A stretch of 64,000 nt of DNA, taken from Fusobacteriales bacterium (GTDB lineage Bacteria; Fusobacteriota; Fusobacteriia; Fusobacteriales; Fusobacteriaceae). The translations under genes were made by a program, and so were the position numbers. Shown in pieces: positions 35,896 through 43,945 of this stretch. Location: positions 1-64,000 of the forward strand of contig JAICDD010000001.1 of the NCBI GenBank assembly GCA_020063625.1. Reading direction: 5' to 3'. Position 1 is the first letter of the stretch, and each line of letters begins with the position of its first letter. A model generated the notes under the pieces. It saw nothing but the letters and a program-made list of their open reading frames with translations, made no database searches and was not told where the DNA came from.

Positions 35896-36826
35896 ATGCT
35901 TTTTTATACTCTATCACTTCATTTTGATTTAAACTAATTTTAACTATTGTCAACATCAATACAAATGCTGCTATCCATTGCACTGATGATAATACACTTT
36001 TATTAATTACTACATCAAAGAATGCTGCTGATAATGGAAATGCTAATTCACAAATAGTTGATATATGTGCATCTATAAATTTTAATCCATAATAATAAAG
36101 TGCTATTGCTCCTGCACCTGTTGTAAATGTAATTATTAATAATACTATCCAGTTTGCTTTAGTTACATTTGATAAAGGGACAAATCCTTTTGTAAATAAA
36201 AGTATAACTGACATAATTATAGTAGTAAATCCATATCTAAAAAATGTTGCTGTTTTAAAATCAAAATTTGTAACTATAAATTTCCCAAACACTGTAGCAC
36301 TTCCAAATGAAAATGCTGCTAAAACTGAATACATTGCTGCTAATATTGTATTTTTATTATTTGCATCAATATGTGGTGTATTTAATCCAAAAGTTAAAAA
36401 ATATGCTGCTATTATAGCTATTGTAGCCCATATAATGAAATCTTTACCTGTTTTTTCTTTTAATATTAATCTAGCTAAAATAATTGCAAAAATTGGTTGT
36501 AATTTTTGTAATAAAACAACTATTGAAAGCTGATGAAAATTAACTAAAAATAGTGCTTTTACTATTGATAAAGTTCCTAAAGCTCCTCCAAATAAAGCAA
36601 TTAATCCCATAAATATTAAATCATGGATTTTAAACTCTTTTAATTTTTTATATTCTTTATAAAACACTAAATTCATTAATGCAAATGGTATAGCATGTAG
36701 TAAAAATACTACAAATGGAACTGGTAAATTATAAAGTCTCGGTGTTAAAACAACTCCATCAAGTCCCCATAAAACTGCTGCTATTATTACTAAAAATGAC
36801 CCTAACCATACTTTTTTCTTTTCCAT
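35894..36826 (-). CDS. impX: Riboflavin transporter, EamA family (ImpX type)
   Basis: The 310-residue protein has ten hydrophobic helices arranged as two EamA repeats (the first begins near WLGSFLVIIAAVLWGLDG, the second near AMYSVLAAFSFGSATVF). The EamA family covers many metabolite exporters and importers. The FMN riboswitch immediately upstream identifies flavin as the likely substrate. FMN-controlled EamA genes called impX are known from Fusobacterium. The last codons overlap the shared terminator. Confidence 0.9.
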   Translation of the reverse strand: MEKKKVWLGSFLVIIAAVLWGLDGVVLTPRLYNLPVPFVVFLLHAIPFALMNLVFYKEYKKLKEFKIHDLIFMGLIALFGGALGTLSIVKALFLVNFHQLSIVVLLQKLQPIFAIILARLILKEKTGKDFIIWATIAIIAAYFLTFGLNTPHIDANNKNTILAAMYSVLAAFSFGSATVFGKFIVTNFDFKTATFFRYGFTTIIMSVILLFTKGFVPLSNVTKANWIVLLIITFTTGAGAIALYYYGLKFIDAHISTICELAFPLSAAFFDVVINKSVLSSVQWIAAFVLMLTIVKISLNQNEVIEYKKA

Positions 36827-36861
36827 TTTCTTTTCTCCTTTCGACCCTCAAACTTAAAAAA

Positions 36862-36887
36862 TAAAAAACCCCGAATTAAATTCGGGG
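36862..36887 (-). terminator. Riboswitch-controlled terminator of impX
   Basis: The minus strand carries a CCCCGAATT/AATTCGGGG hairpin followed by TTTTTTATTTTTT, between the FMN aptamer and the impX ribosome site. It is the expression platform: FMN binding should favour it and stop transcription. Confidence 0.9.
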
Positions 36888-36938
36888 CATTGTTTATTAA
36901 CTAATAATAAATATAGATTTTATCTATATTCTTTTTTA

Positions 36939-37072
36939 ATCTTTATCCTCTCCAGACTTTACTGTCGGTACTGGAATTTCACCAGTTCATGTCAAATTAT
37001 TTGATTTTATCAAATAATTTCAACTCGCGGACTTTACCGCCGGTCGGGAATTTCACCCTGCCCCTAAAGATT
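36939..37072 (-). promoter_or_regulatory. FMN riboswitch (RFN element)
   Basis: The minus strand contains the near-invariant RFN blocks in order: AGGGGCAGGGTGAAATTCCC, GACCGGCGGTAAAGTCCGCG, a variable hairpin, then CTGGTGAAATTCCAGTACCG and ACAGTAAAGTCTGG. The closing helix pairs AATCTTT with AAAGATT. A terminator follows, so control is by transcription attenuation of impX. Confidence 0.98.
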
Positions 37073-37091
37073 ATCTATTTAATTTTTATTA

Positions 37092-37120
37092 ATTATATTC
37101 TTATTTGATAATTTTGTCAA
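37092..37120 (-). promoter_or_regulatory. Consensus promoter of the impX riboswitch transcript
   Basis: TTGACA (37115-37120), a 17-base spacer and TATAAT (37092-37097) on the minus strand form a perfect housekeeping promoter about 20 bases before the FMN aptamer. Confidence 0.92.
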
Positions 37121-37141
37121 GAATTTTATATTTCATTTCAC

Positions 37142-38755
37142 CTATTTTTTCTCTTTTAAAAAATTATTTATTTCTCTTATAAAATTTACTCTATCTTCCA
37201 TATAGTGAACATGTCTACTGTTTTTAAATATTATATATCTGCTATCTTTAAAATAACTATTCCATTCTTTTATTGTTTCTGGATACATTTCATCAAATTC
37301 TCCTGCTGTCAAAAGAACTGTTTTATTTATTTTATATAAATCTTCTTTTCTTTCATAATTTTTAGACCATCCATTTATATTATACTCGCTTTCACCCCAT
37401 AATGTTAAATAAATTTCTTCATTAAAATCTATAAGATAATCAGTATATTTTTCTAAATCTTTTAATAAATATTTTTCTGTATATTCTTCATCTTTGTCAT
37501 TAGAATTTAAATTATTATACTTTCTCTTTGTATCTCTATCCCAATCACTTGCACTTATAACAGGAGATGCTAAAATAAGTTTTGATACTTTTTCAGGATA
37601 TTTTAAAGTATAATCTATTGCTACCATAGTTCCCCATGAATGTCCTAATATATTTACTTTTTTATATCCTAAATTTTGAATTAGATTATTTAAATCAATA
37701 ATATAGTCATTTATTGATAAATTATCTATATTTAAAACTTTATTTGATTTTCCTGTACCTATTTGATCATATAATATTAATTGTCTCTCTCTTGATATAT
37801 TTAATATTGGATACAATATTTCGTGTGACCATCCTGGACCACCAGAAATAAGAATTAATGGTTCTTTTTCACTTTTATTTCCATATATTTCATAATATAT
37901 TTTACCATTAACTGATTCAACAACACCTTTTTCTCTAGGAGTATACTCATATTTCATTGCATAAGATATTCCATACACTACTTTTAAATGAGTATCTCCT
38001 TTTAAAACAATATTTTCAAATACCCCTTTTTTAAATAAAAATTTTTCGAGTTTTTTATAATCATTATTTTCAAATAATTGAAAATAACTAAGACACATAT
38101 ATATCTCATATCCTAAATCATACTCTTTGTTTTCAATTACATAATCTATTAAATTTTTTAATTCTTGTATTATTTCATAATATGGCGAAATATTTATATT
38201 TTTTGAGAAAAATTCTGCATCATACAATATAATATGTGTTAAAAAATATCCATAATAATATGGTTTATTTTGCAACTCTAATTTTATATTTTTTTCAATA
38301 TTTTTTATATCAAATTCTCTATATTTTAAATCATTTAAAATTCTTTTAAAAATATAATCTAATATTATATATCCTTCATCATCATCTTTATTTTTTATAT
38401 CCCAATTTAATTCTTTAAATTCTTCTGGAATTTTTTTCCCTATACGCTTTCCAAAATATAAATTATCTAATATAGATTGTCTATAAAAAAAATCTTTATT
38501 AAACATATCTATATCATTTATTTCTTTAGAGTTTAGATTATAAGAGATTATCTCATTTAACTTTTCTTTTGCATCAATTTCATTTGATAATTCATTAGAA
38601 ATATTGTCTATTGTATAATAAAAAATCGCTAAATCTGTTTTTTCTATAAAACTTTTTGCATTTTCACTTAAATTTTTTTCTAAAATAGAAATATTGTTTG
38701 CAAAACTTACTGTAAATAATAATAAAAATAATAATAATTTTATAAATTTTTTCAT
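37142..38755 (-). CDS. Secreted alpha/beta hydrolase, proline iminopeptidase-like, with long N-terminal extension
   Basis: The 537-residue protein has a signal peptide (KKFIKLLLFLLLFTVSFA, cut near 19). A region of about 255 residues follows that I do not recognise. From about 280 to the end it is an alpha/beta hydrolase. It has the oxyanion-loop motif SGGPGWS at 304-310, nucleophile S373 in GHSWGTM, acid D488 in GEFDEMYP, and His in NSRHVHY (515 or 517). GGPG plus GHSWG resembles prolyl aminopeptidases. Location would be periplasmic or outer-membrane associated. It stands alone in the operon map. Confidence 0.85.
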   Translation of the reverse strand: MKKFIKLLLFLLLFTVSFANNISILEKNLSENAKSFIEKTDLAIFYYTIDNISNELSNEIDAKEKLNEIISYNLNSKEINDIDMFNKDFFYRQSILDNLYFGKRIGKKIPEEFKELNWDIKNKDDDEGYIILDYIFKRILNDLKYREFDIKNIEKNIKLELQNKPYYYGYFLTHIILYDAEFFSKNINISPYYEIIQELKNLIDYVIENKEYDLGYEIYMCLSYFQLFENNDYKKLEKFLFKKGVFENIVLKGDTHLKVVYGISYAMKYEYTPREKGVVESVNGKIYYEIYGNKSEKEPLILISGGPGWSHEILYPILNISRERQLILYDQIGTGKSNKVLNIDNLSINDYIIDLNNLIQNLGYKKVNILGHSWGTMVAIDYTLKYPEKVSKLILASPVISASDWDRDTKRKYNNLNSNDKDEEYTEKYLLKDLEKYTDYLIDFNEEIYLTLWGESEYNINGWSKNYERKEDLYKINKTVLLTAGEFDEMYPETIKEWNSYFKDSRYIIFKNSRHVHYMEDRVNFIREINNFLKEKK

Positions 38756-38818
38756 ATTTCTCCCCTTTTGTATTTAATTATTTTTTATTATATAAATAAA
38801 ATATTCAAATTTTTTTAT

Positions 38819-39550
38819 GTTACACAAAGAACACGAAGAAAAATCAACAAGAACCACTAAGATTTTTTGAAACCACGAGATTCACACTGGATATACACCT
38901 GATTTTTTATTACACAAAGTGCACAGAGAAAACCTTTAAGAACCACTAAGATGAAACCATGTGACAGGTTCAACACAGAGATTTAGAGAACACTGAAATA
39001 CACAGAGTTTTATATTTTTTAGAAACCACTGGATATATACGGGCACAGCTTTCGTTATTTTCTTTTAGAAAATAACTTAGATTACACGGATTTTTTGTTA
39101 CACAAAGTACACGAAGAAAACCACTAGGACCACTAAGAATTTTAGAAACTACGGGATTCACACGGAATATTTTAGTCTTGGATTGAACGTATTTTAAATT
39201 TTTCTCACTGCTCACTCTTTACTTCTCACTCTTTACTTCTCACTTTTTACTAATTCTTTTTATCTTGTGTTCATCTGTCAAAATCTGGTGGTTTCCACTC
39301 TTTCCTTAAATGTGCATTTTTTATTTAATACTAGTGTTTATCCATTCAAATCCGTGTTTTTCCGTGGCTAATTTCTTATATTCGTGTAAATTACTGCCAT
39401 TCGTGACTACTTTTTATTGTCAATTTTCTTTTTTATCCTGTGTTTATCTGTGGCAATCCCGTGGTTCCAGCACTTTCCTCTGTGATACTCTGATTCCTCT
39501 GTTCCTCTGCGTTGATTTTTAATTCTTCTTACTCTTAACTTCTCACTATT
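38819..39550. repeat. Non-coding mosaic repeat element A (inverted arrangement)
   Basis: This stretch of about 730 bases has no credible gene. The left half repeats TTACACAAAGnnCACnnAGAAAA with ACCACTAAGA (about 38820, 38910, 39098), and GAAACCACgaGATTCACACgG (about 38869, 39034, 39150). The centre (39205-39260) is a run of TTCTCACT/CTTTACTTCTCACT units. The right half carries the reverse theme: AATCCGTGTTTTTCCGTGGC at 39349 and TCCTGTGTTTATCTGTGG at 39436. The halves are degenerate inverted copies of one another. Confidence 0.8.
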
Positions 39551-39595
39551 TTTTCACTATTACTGGAATCAATTCTATTTTTTTAGAAATTTTAT

Positions 39596-39624
39596 TTGAC
39601 TTTTTGGAAAAAATATAGTATTAA
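39596..39624 (+). promoter_or_regulatory. Probable porin promoter
   Basis: TTGACT (39596-39601), a 17-base spacer and TATTAA (39619-39624) lie about 48 bases before the porin ATG, directly after repeat element A. Confidence 0.5.
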
Positions 39625-39671
39625 TATAAGTGTGGAAATCATTTAAAATATATTTTTTAAGGAGGAAGTGT

Positions 39672-40919
39672 ATGAAAAAAAGATTATTATTATTTTTATT
39701 TTCTAGTTTAACATTATCAGCTTATGCTGGAGATTGGGATATTCATGGTTATGTAAATACTGGATTTACCGTTGATTCAAGTTTAAATGCAGTAGAGACG
39801 GATTTAGGAAAAGGAGATTTCTTTTTAGGAAACAATCCTGCTCAATCTGCTAATCAGTTTGAAATATCAGGAAGTAGAAAATTTTCTGCTGAAAATGGAG
39901 CAGAAGGAGCTCTATATTTTAGAACAGAATATGGAAACGGTACTGCTGGTGAAAAATATCTTTATTCTTCATCAGGTGGAGAAGGAAAAGATAATTTCTT
40001 TGAATTAAAAGAAGCTTATATTGACTTAGCTAAATTAGATTTTTTACCTGAAGGAAGTAAAATGTGGGCTGGTAGAAGATTTTATGGAAGAGATTCTACT
40101 GCTTGTTCAGGAGAATTCTGGAAACAAACTTCCGGAGTAGGTTTAGGATATGAATCTGATAAATTTGCAGTAGCATTTGTTGGAGTAGATTATAAAAAAC
40201 CTTCTGATAGTGCTCCTAATAGACAAACAGCTTTTGTTTTAGATACTAGATTAAAAGGTTTTGAAGTACCTGGTGGTAATGTAGAATTCCAAGTAAACTT
40301 ATATACTCAACCAGATGCCCAAAAAGAAAGTGGGGATAGCAATGAAGCAGAAAATGGAATCGGTTTAGGTTTAACTTATAATATTAATGGATGGTATGGA
40401 TTAAATGGATGGTCTAAAGCTGCTGTAGCTTATGGAACTGGAATTGGAGCTAATGCAAAAGGTCTTAATTTTGGAAACTGGGTAGGTGGAGCAGATGAAG
40501 ATGCTGAATCTTTATTAGCAACTACTTACGGTATGTGGAATATATCTGATACTATCCAAATGGGAACAGAAGCATCTTTACATCAAGGAACAAAATTATA
40601 TGGACAAGAAAAACTTACTAGAATGGGATTCTCTGTAAGCCCAAGCTATAAAGTAACAAACAACTTAAGATTTATGGCAGAAGCATCTGTTGGTATGCAA
40701 ACTTTAGATAATCCAGGAGCGTGGGGAAGAAGTGAAGATACTGAAATGAGAACTGCATTTAAATTCTCACCAGTTATTACAATAAATAATGATTATTATG
40801 GAAGACCTCAAATCAAACCATTTATCGCATTTGGAACTACAAATGATGATAATGTAGATTTATATGATGGTGAACAATCAGGAACATTCTTTGGTGTACA
40901 AGGAGAAGTTTGGTTTTAA
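39672..40919 (+). CDS. LamB-type carbohydrate porin (outer membrane)
   Basis: The protein of about 415 residues has a signal peptide (KKRLLLFLFSSLTLSAYA), a beta-strand-rich body and a C-terminal Phe (GVQGEVWF), as expected for an outer-membrane barrel. It starts DWDIHGYVNTGFTVD and contains WAGRRFYGRDS with FELKEAYIDL upstream, matching the LamB/ScrY pattern. It should pass sugars, but which sugar is unknown. ATG 39672 follows an AAGGAGGAAG ribosome site. Codon use is less AT-extreme than its neighbours, which suggests high expression. A strong terminator follows. Confidence 0.88.
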   Translation: MKKRLLLFLFSSLTLSAYAGDWDIHGYVNTGFTVDSSLNAVETDLGKGDFFLGNNPAQSANQFEISGSRKFSAENGAEGALYFRTEYGNGTAGEKYLYSSSGGEGKDNFFELKEAYIDLAKLDFLPEGSKMWAGRRFYGRDSTACSGEFWKQTSGVGLGYESDKFAVAFVGVDYKKPSDSAPNRQTAFVLDTRLKGFEVPGGNVEFQVNLYTQPDAQKESGDSNEAENGIGLGLTYNINGWYGLNGWSKAAVAYGTGIGANAKGLNFGNWVGGADEDAESLLATTYGMWNISDTIQMGTEASLHQGTKLYGQEKLTRMGFSVSPSYKVTNNLRFMAEASVGMQTLDNPGAWGRSEDTEMRTAFKFSPVITINNDYYGRPQIKPFIAFGTTNDDNVDLYDGEQSGTFFGVQGEVWF

Positions 40920-40950
40920 TTAACACATTTTAATACCTCTTTTAGTCTTA

Positions 40951-40980
40951 AGCTGGAATACCTCATTCCAGCTTTTTATT
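40951..40980 (+). terminator. Porin terminator
   Basis: AGCTGGAAT / ATTCCAGCT stem (9 bp, five-base loop) followed by TTTTATTTT. Confidence 0.92.
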
Positions 40981-41003
40981 TTGTACAATTAAATTATTTA
41001 ACA

Positions 41004-41036
41004 AAAATAAACCAGAAGTTTTGGAAACTTCTGGTT
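41004..41036 (-). terminator. Terminator of the orphan sigma-28 gene
   Basis: A 12-bp stem (AACCAGAAGTTT / AAACTTCTGGTT, three-base loop) with a minus-strand TTTATTTTTG tail directly follows the stop at 41037. Confidence 0.9.
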
Positions 41037-41255
41037 TTAAGCTACAATATTTATATTGCCAGTTACAATAGATTTTGCAACAACTTTGGCACCTTGTTTA
41101 TTATATAATCCTATTTCTTGTAATCTACTAGCTAGTTTATCAATGTTTTTTTCAACATGTGGTGCAACATATTGTTGCTTTTTTGTTTTTTGTGGTTCTT
41201 TTTTTACACTACTTGCATAATAAGTAGTATAACCACCTATTCCTCCGACTCTCAT
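41037..41255 (-). CDS. Small protein of unknown function under a sigma-28-type promoter
   Basis: The 72-residue protein starts MRVGGIGGYTTYYASSV. It has a Lys/Gln-rich middle (KKEPQKTKKQQ) and a probable C-terminal helix (NIDKLASRLQEIGLYNKQG) ending in VVAKSIVTGNINIVA. I do not recognise the family. There is no signal peptide or membrane helix. An AAGGAGG ribosome site precedes the ATG. A TAAA-N15-TCCGATAA promoter lies 60-86 bases upstream, and its own terminator follows, so it is a single-gene unit probably in the motility regulon. FlgM, also small and sigma-28-dependent, is one idea, but similarity is too weak to claim. Confidence 0.8.
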   Translation of the reverse strand: MRVGGIGGYTTYYASSVKKEPQKTKKQQYVAPHVEKNIDKLASRLQEIGLYNKQGAKVVAKSIVTGNINIVA

Positions 41256-41314
41256 TTTTCATCCCTCCTTGGACTAATTACTTAATATTCACTCCTTGAA
41301 TATCTATATAATTT

Positions 41315-41341
41315 TTATCGGAGAATTTTATAAAAACTTTA
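41315..41341 (-). promoter_or_regulatory. Sigma-28-type promoter of the 72-residue orphan gene
   Basis: On the minus strand TAAA (41338-41341), exactly 15 bases, then TCCGATAA (41315-41322): one difference from TAAA-N15-GCCGATAA. It overlaps the 3' end of the glycosyltransferase gene and points at the small gene. Confidence 0.7.
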
Positions 41342-42358
41342 TACTATCTTGTTATGAATTTCTTCTTTTTCTTCGTATACAAGATATTCATATACTGATT
41401 TTAAATAGCTTCCTATTGTCTCTAAATCTCTTTCTTGTGCTACTTCAAATCCTTTTAGTTTTACTTTATTATTTATCATTAATTTTATTAATCTTTTAAA
41501 ATCATCTTTATTTTTAGCTTTCATACAATGTTTTTTATCTTCTAACCAATCTTTATATACTGGTATATCTCTTATAATAATTGGAGTTTTAGCTGCTAAA
41601 GCCTCAAGTACTACTATGCCTTCATTTTCTTCATAACTTGGAAAACAAAATACATCTGCAACTAAATATGCTCCTAAAAGTACTTCTCTTGATACATATC
41701 CAGGAAATATAAGATTTTGTGAAGGATTTTCAAGTACATTTTTTATTTTTTTAGGCAATAATTTTGTCATCTTTGCACCAAACCATATAAAATTATACTC
41801 TGGCATTTCCTTTGCTAATTCATAAAAATCTATTATACCTTTTCTTTCAAATGGAAGTCCTGCTGACATAATTATTGGCTTCGTTATATCAAATTCTTTT
41901 TTAAAAGCCTTAATTAATTGTTCTTTATTATCATTAAATTCACTAATATCTACTCCATTTGATATTACTGCTCCATTTTTGTGTATTCCATAACTTTTTA
42001 TTAATTGTTTTGTATAATTACTTGGATATATTAAAAAATCAGCCGTATTATACATAAGTTTTAATTGTAATTTAATTATTTTAGCTGTAAAATTGCTAAA
42101 AAAGAAACTATTTTTATAATCTTCATATGTCGTATGAGTATGACATATCACTGGAATTTTTCTTTTTTTTAGTTTTCTTAATAATTTAAGACTTTTTATA
42201 CCTATTGTATTTATATGTGCTATATCATAATTATCTTCTGGGTCTAAAGTATAAGAAATACCATTTAATTCTAACGCTTTTATTTGGTGTTCTAATGCTT
42301 TTCCTACTCCTGATTTACTAAATAAATTTTTCCCTTCAGAATAAAGTAGTACTTTCAT
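41339..42358 (-). CDS. Glycosyltransferase family 4 protein
   Basis: The 339-residue protein is a GT-B fold enzyme. The N-terminal half has an acceptor-domain start (KVLLYSEGKNLFSKSGVGKAL). The C-terminal half binds the nucleotide sugar, with ISNGVDISEF, GYVSREVLLGAYLVADVFCFPSYEE and EGIVVLEALAAKTPII. The E-x7-E pattern in ENEGIVVLEA is the usual retaining GT4 signature. A sugar transfer to a membrane lipid is likely because the gene is 12 bases after a flippase-like membrane protein, as in glycolipid loci. The substrate is unknown. Confidence 0.9.
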   Translation of the reverse strand: MKVLLYSEGKNLFSKSGVGKALEHQIKALELNGISYTLDPEDNYDIAHINTIGIKSLKLLRKLKKRKIPVICHTHTTYEDYKNSFFFSNFTAKIIKLQLKLMYNTADFLIYPSNYTKQLIKSYGIHKNGAVISNGVDISEFNDNKEQLIKAFKKEFDITKPIIMSAGLPFERKGIIDFYELAKEMPEYNFIWFGAKMTKLLPKKIKNVLENPSQNLIFPGYVSREVLLGAYLVADVFCFPSYEENEGIVVLEALAAKTPIIIRDIPVYKDWLEDKKHCMKAKNKDDFKRLIKLMINNKVKLKGFEVAQERDLETIGSYLKSVYEYLVYEEKEEIHNKIV

Positions 42359-42370
42359 AACCCCTCCTAT

Positions 42371-43384
42371 TTATTTAATGAAATTCTTTATTTCTTTTTC
42401 TTCTTTTAATATTATATATACCATCACTAATGAACCTGCTAATATATTTAAATAATATGATAAGAATCTCCATAAAAACATTACAAAAAATATATCTTTT
42501 TGTAATAAAAATTTATGAAACAAGAGTATAAATCCACCTTCTGCTCCTAAACTTGCACCAGGCAAAGGAATAAATGATGTTATCATATTTAAAAACGCCA
42601 TTCCCGGTAATAATATTTCTAATTTTATATTCTCACTTAATGATAATATTACAAAATATGGAACTATATACATACAAAATAATTTGATTAAATTTAATAT
42701 TACTAATTTTATAACAATTTTTTTATCATTTTTTATAATATTTATACTTAAAGAAAACTCTTTTATAAATTTTCGTATTTTTATATATAGTTTATTTTTA
42801 TATTTTTCTTTTAAAAATGGTATATTTTTAATTATTCCAAACATAAATTTACCACTGTTTTTAGATATAAAAAACAATGAAATTAAAAATAGTGCTATTA
42901 TAAAATTTAATGTAAATCCAAAAAAAATAAAATATATTTTTTCTTTTAAAAGACTTTTAAAATATCCATATTTAAAAAATATACTAATTGTTCCTAAAAT
43001 TGTAAGAATAATTTGATAAACAAAAAACATTATAAAAAGAGTTGCTGTAGATTTTGCATATGCTATTTTTTTACTATTCATATGATATATTTGAACTACT
43101 TGTCCACCACTAGCAAATGGAGTTAACCCATTAAAAAGTTGTCCAAGTGCTATATTTTCAAAACTATCATGATATAATATATCTTTATGTAAAATTGATT
43201 TTACCATTAAAACTTCACTAAGCCATACTCCAAAAGAGATTAATACTCCTATAGATAAATAAAAATAATTTATTCTTTTAAACATCTCTCTATGTATATA
43301 ATTATTTTTTAGCATAAAAAATATTGTTATCACAAATACAAGTATCACAAAAATTATATTTCTTTTTTTCAAAATTTTTTCCAT
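42371..43384 (-). CDS. Lysylphosphatidylglycerol synthase TM region / UPF0104 family membrane protein
   Basis: The 337-residue protein has about eight membrane helices. It carries the family features GQLFNGLTPFASGGQVVQIYHM near 88-109 and IPLPGASLGAEGGFILLF in the second half. This family is the flippase-like part of MprF and is often paired with GT4 enzymes making glycolipids. There is no aminoacyl-transferase domain. It leads the two-gene operon with the glycosyltransferase. Confidence 0.9.
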   Translation of the reverse strand: MEKILKKRNIIFVILVFVITIFFMLKNNYIHREMFKRINYFYLSIGVLISFGVWLSEVLMVKSILHKDILYHDSFENIALGQLFNGLTPFASGGQVVQIYHMNSKKIAYAKSTATLFIMFFVYQIILTILGTISIFFKYGYFKSLLKEKIYFIFFGFTLNFIIALFLISLFFISKNSGKFMFGIIKNIPFLKEKYKNKLYIKIRKFIKEFSLSINIIKNDKKIVIKLVILNLIKLFCMYIVPYFVILSLSENIKLEILLPGMAFLNMITSFIPLPGASLGAEGGFILLFHKFLLQKDIFFVMFLWRFLSYYLNILAGSLVMVYIILKEEKEIKNFIK

Positions 43385-43451
43385 TTTATCCCCGTATCTT
43401 TTATTTTTTTATTTATCCTTTTAGATTTTTTATTTAATTTTTTAAATTTTT

Positions 43452-43457
43452 ATTATA
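43452..43457 (-). promoter_or_regulatory. Candidate -10 of the glycolipid operon
   Basis: TATAAT on the minus strand, about 65 bases before the UPF0104 gene start. The -35 region is not clear, so this is tentative. Confidence 0.4.
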
Positions 43458-43590
43458 CCTTAGCTTAAAATATATTTTAAATTTTGTAAAGTCTTTTTTT
43501 AACTCAAATTTATCTCATACAATTACATTTTAATTATAAATTGTGCTTTTTAAAATATCCTTAAAATTTATGTACTTATTTTAAAAAAAA

Positions 43591-43599
43591 TGTTAAAAT
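43591..43599 (+). promoter_or_regulatory. Extended -10 of the small acidic protein gene
   Basis: TGTTAAAAT is a TGn-extended -10 about 20 bases before the GAGGTGA ribosome site and ATG 43620. The -35 is weak. Confidence 0.5.
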
Positions 43600-43619
43600 A
43601 TACCCTGAGGTGATTTTAT

Positions 43620-43904
43620 ATGACAAATGAATTAAAAGAACAAATTCTTAAATTAAGTAAAAGAATTGAAGATGAATTTGAAATTGAAATTTTAGAAGAA
43701 TTAACAGAATTTTTCGAAGAAGAAGAGTATGCTAATCTACTTTTAGATACTAAAGTTAAAAAAATAAAACTTTTTGGTGATAAAGATGAATTATCTTTTA
43801 TTGGATTCTATCTAGGTGACTATCATATTACATTTAATTTTGAATATGGAGAAGATGAGGAAGGTCCTTATTATGATGTAGAAGTTGAAATTTTAAATGT
43901 ATAA
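43620..43904 (+). CDS. Small acidic protein of unknown function
   Basis: The 94-residue protein is strongly acidic (EELTEFFEEEEY, YGEDEEGPYYDVEVE). It has a helical first half and a beta-rich second half (IKLFGDKDELSFIGFYLGDYHITFNF). There is no signal peptide or membrane segment. I do not recognise a family. It has its own promoter, a GAGGTGA ribosome site and a strong terminator, so it is a genuine monocistronic gene. Confidence 0.8.
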   Translation: MTNELKEQILKLSKRIEDEFEIEILEELTEFFEEEEYANLLLDTKVKKIKLFGDKDELSFIGFYLGDYHITFNFEYGEDEEGPYYDVEVEILNV

Positions 43905-43913
43905 AAATTATAT

Positions 43914-43945
43914 AAAAAATGGACTTGTTAAAGAGTCCATTTTTT
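43914..43945. terminator. Bidirectional terminator
   Basis: AAAAAATGGACT / AGTCCATTTTTT (12 bp, eight-base loop) between the small acidic gene and the convergent dinG-like gene; it reaches the dinG stop codon. Confidence 0.92.

Noticed and set aside
38970-39215. 81-codon open frame on the minus strand in repeat element A
   Set aside because: It is made of the repeat words (VLCVTKNPCN, CISVFSKSLC), has no ribosome site and is typical of spurious translations of this kind of repeat.
39310-39522. 70-codon open frame on the plus strand in repeat element A
   Set aside because: It is composed of the same repeat words and has no ribosome site; coding is unlikely.
38819-39550. CRISPR array interpretation of the repeated words
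   Set aside because: Repeat units are degenerate, unequally spaced and in both orientations, and no cas gene is present.
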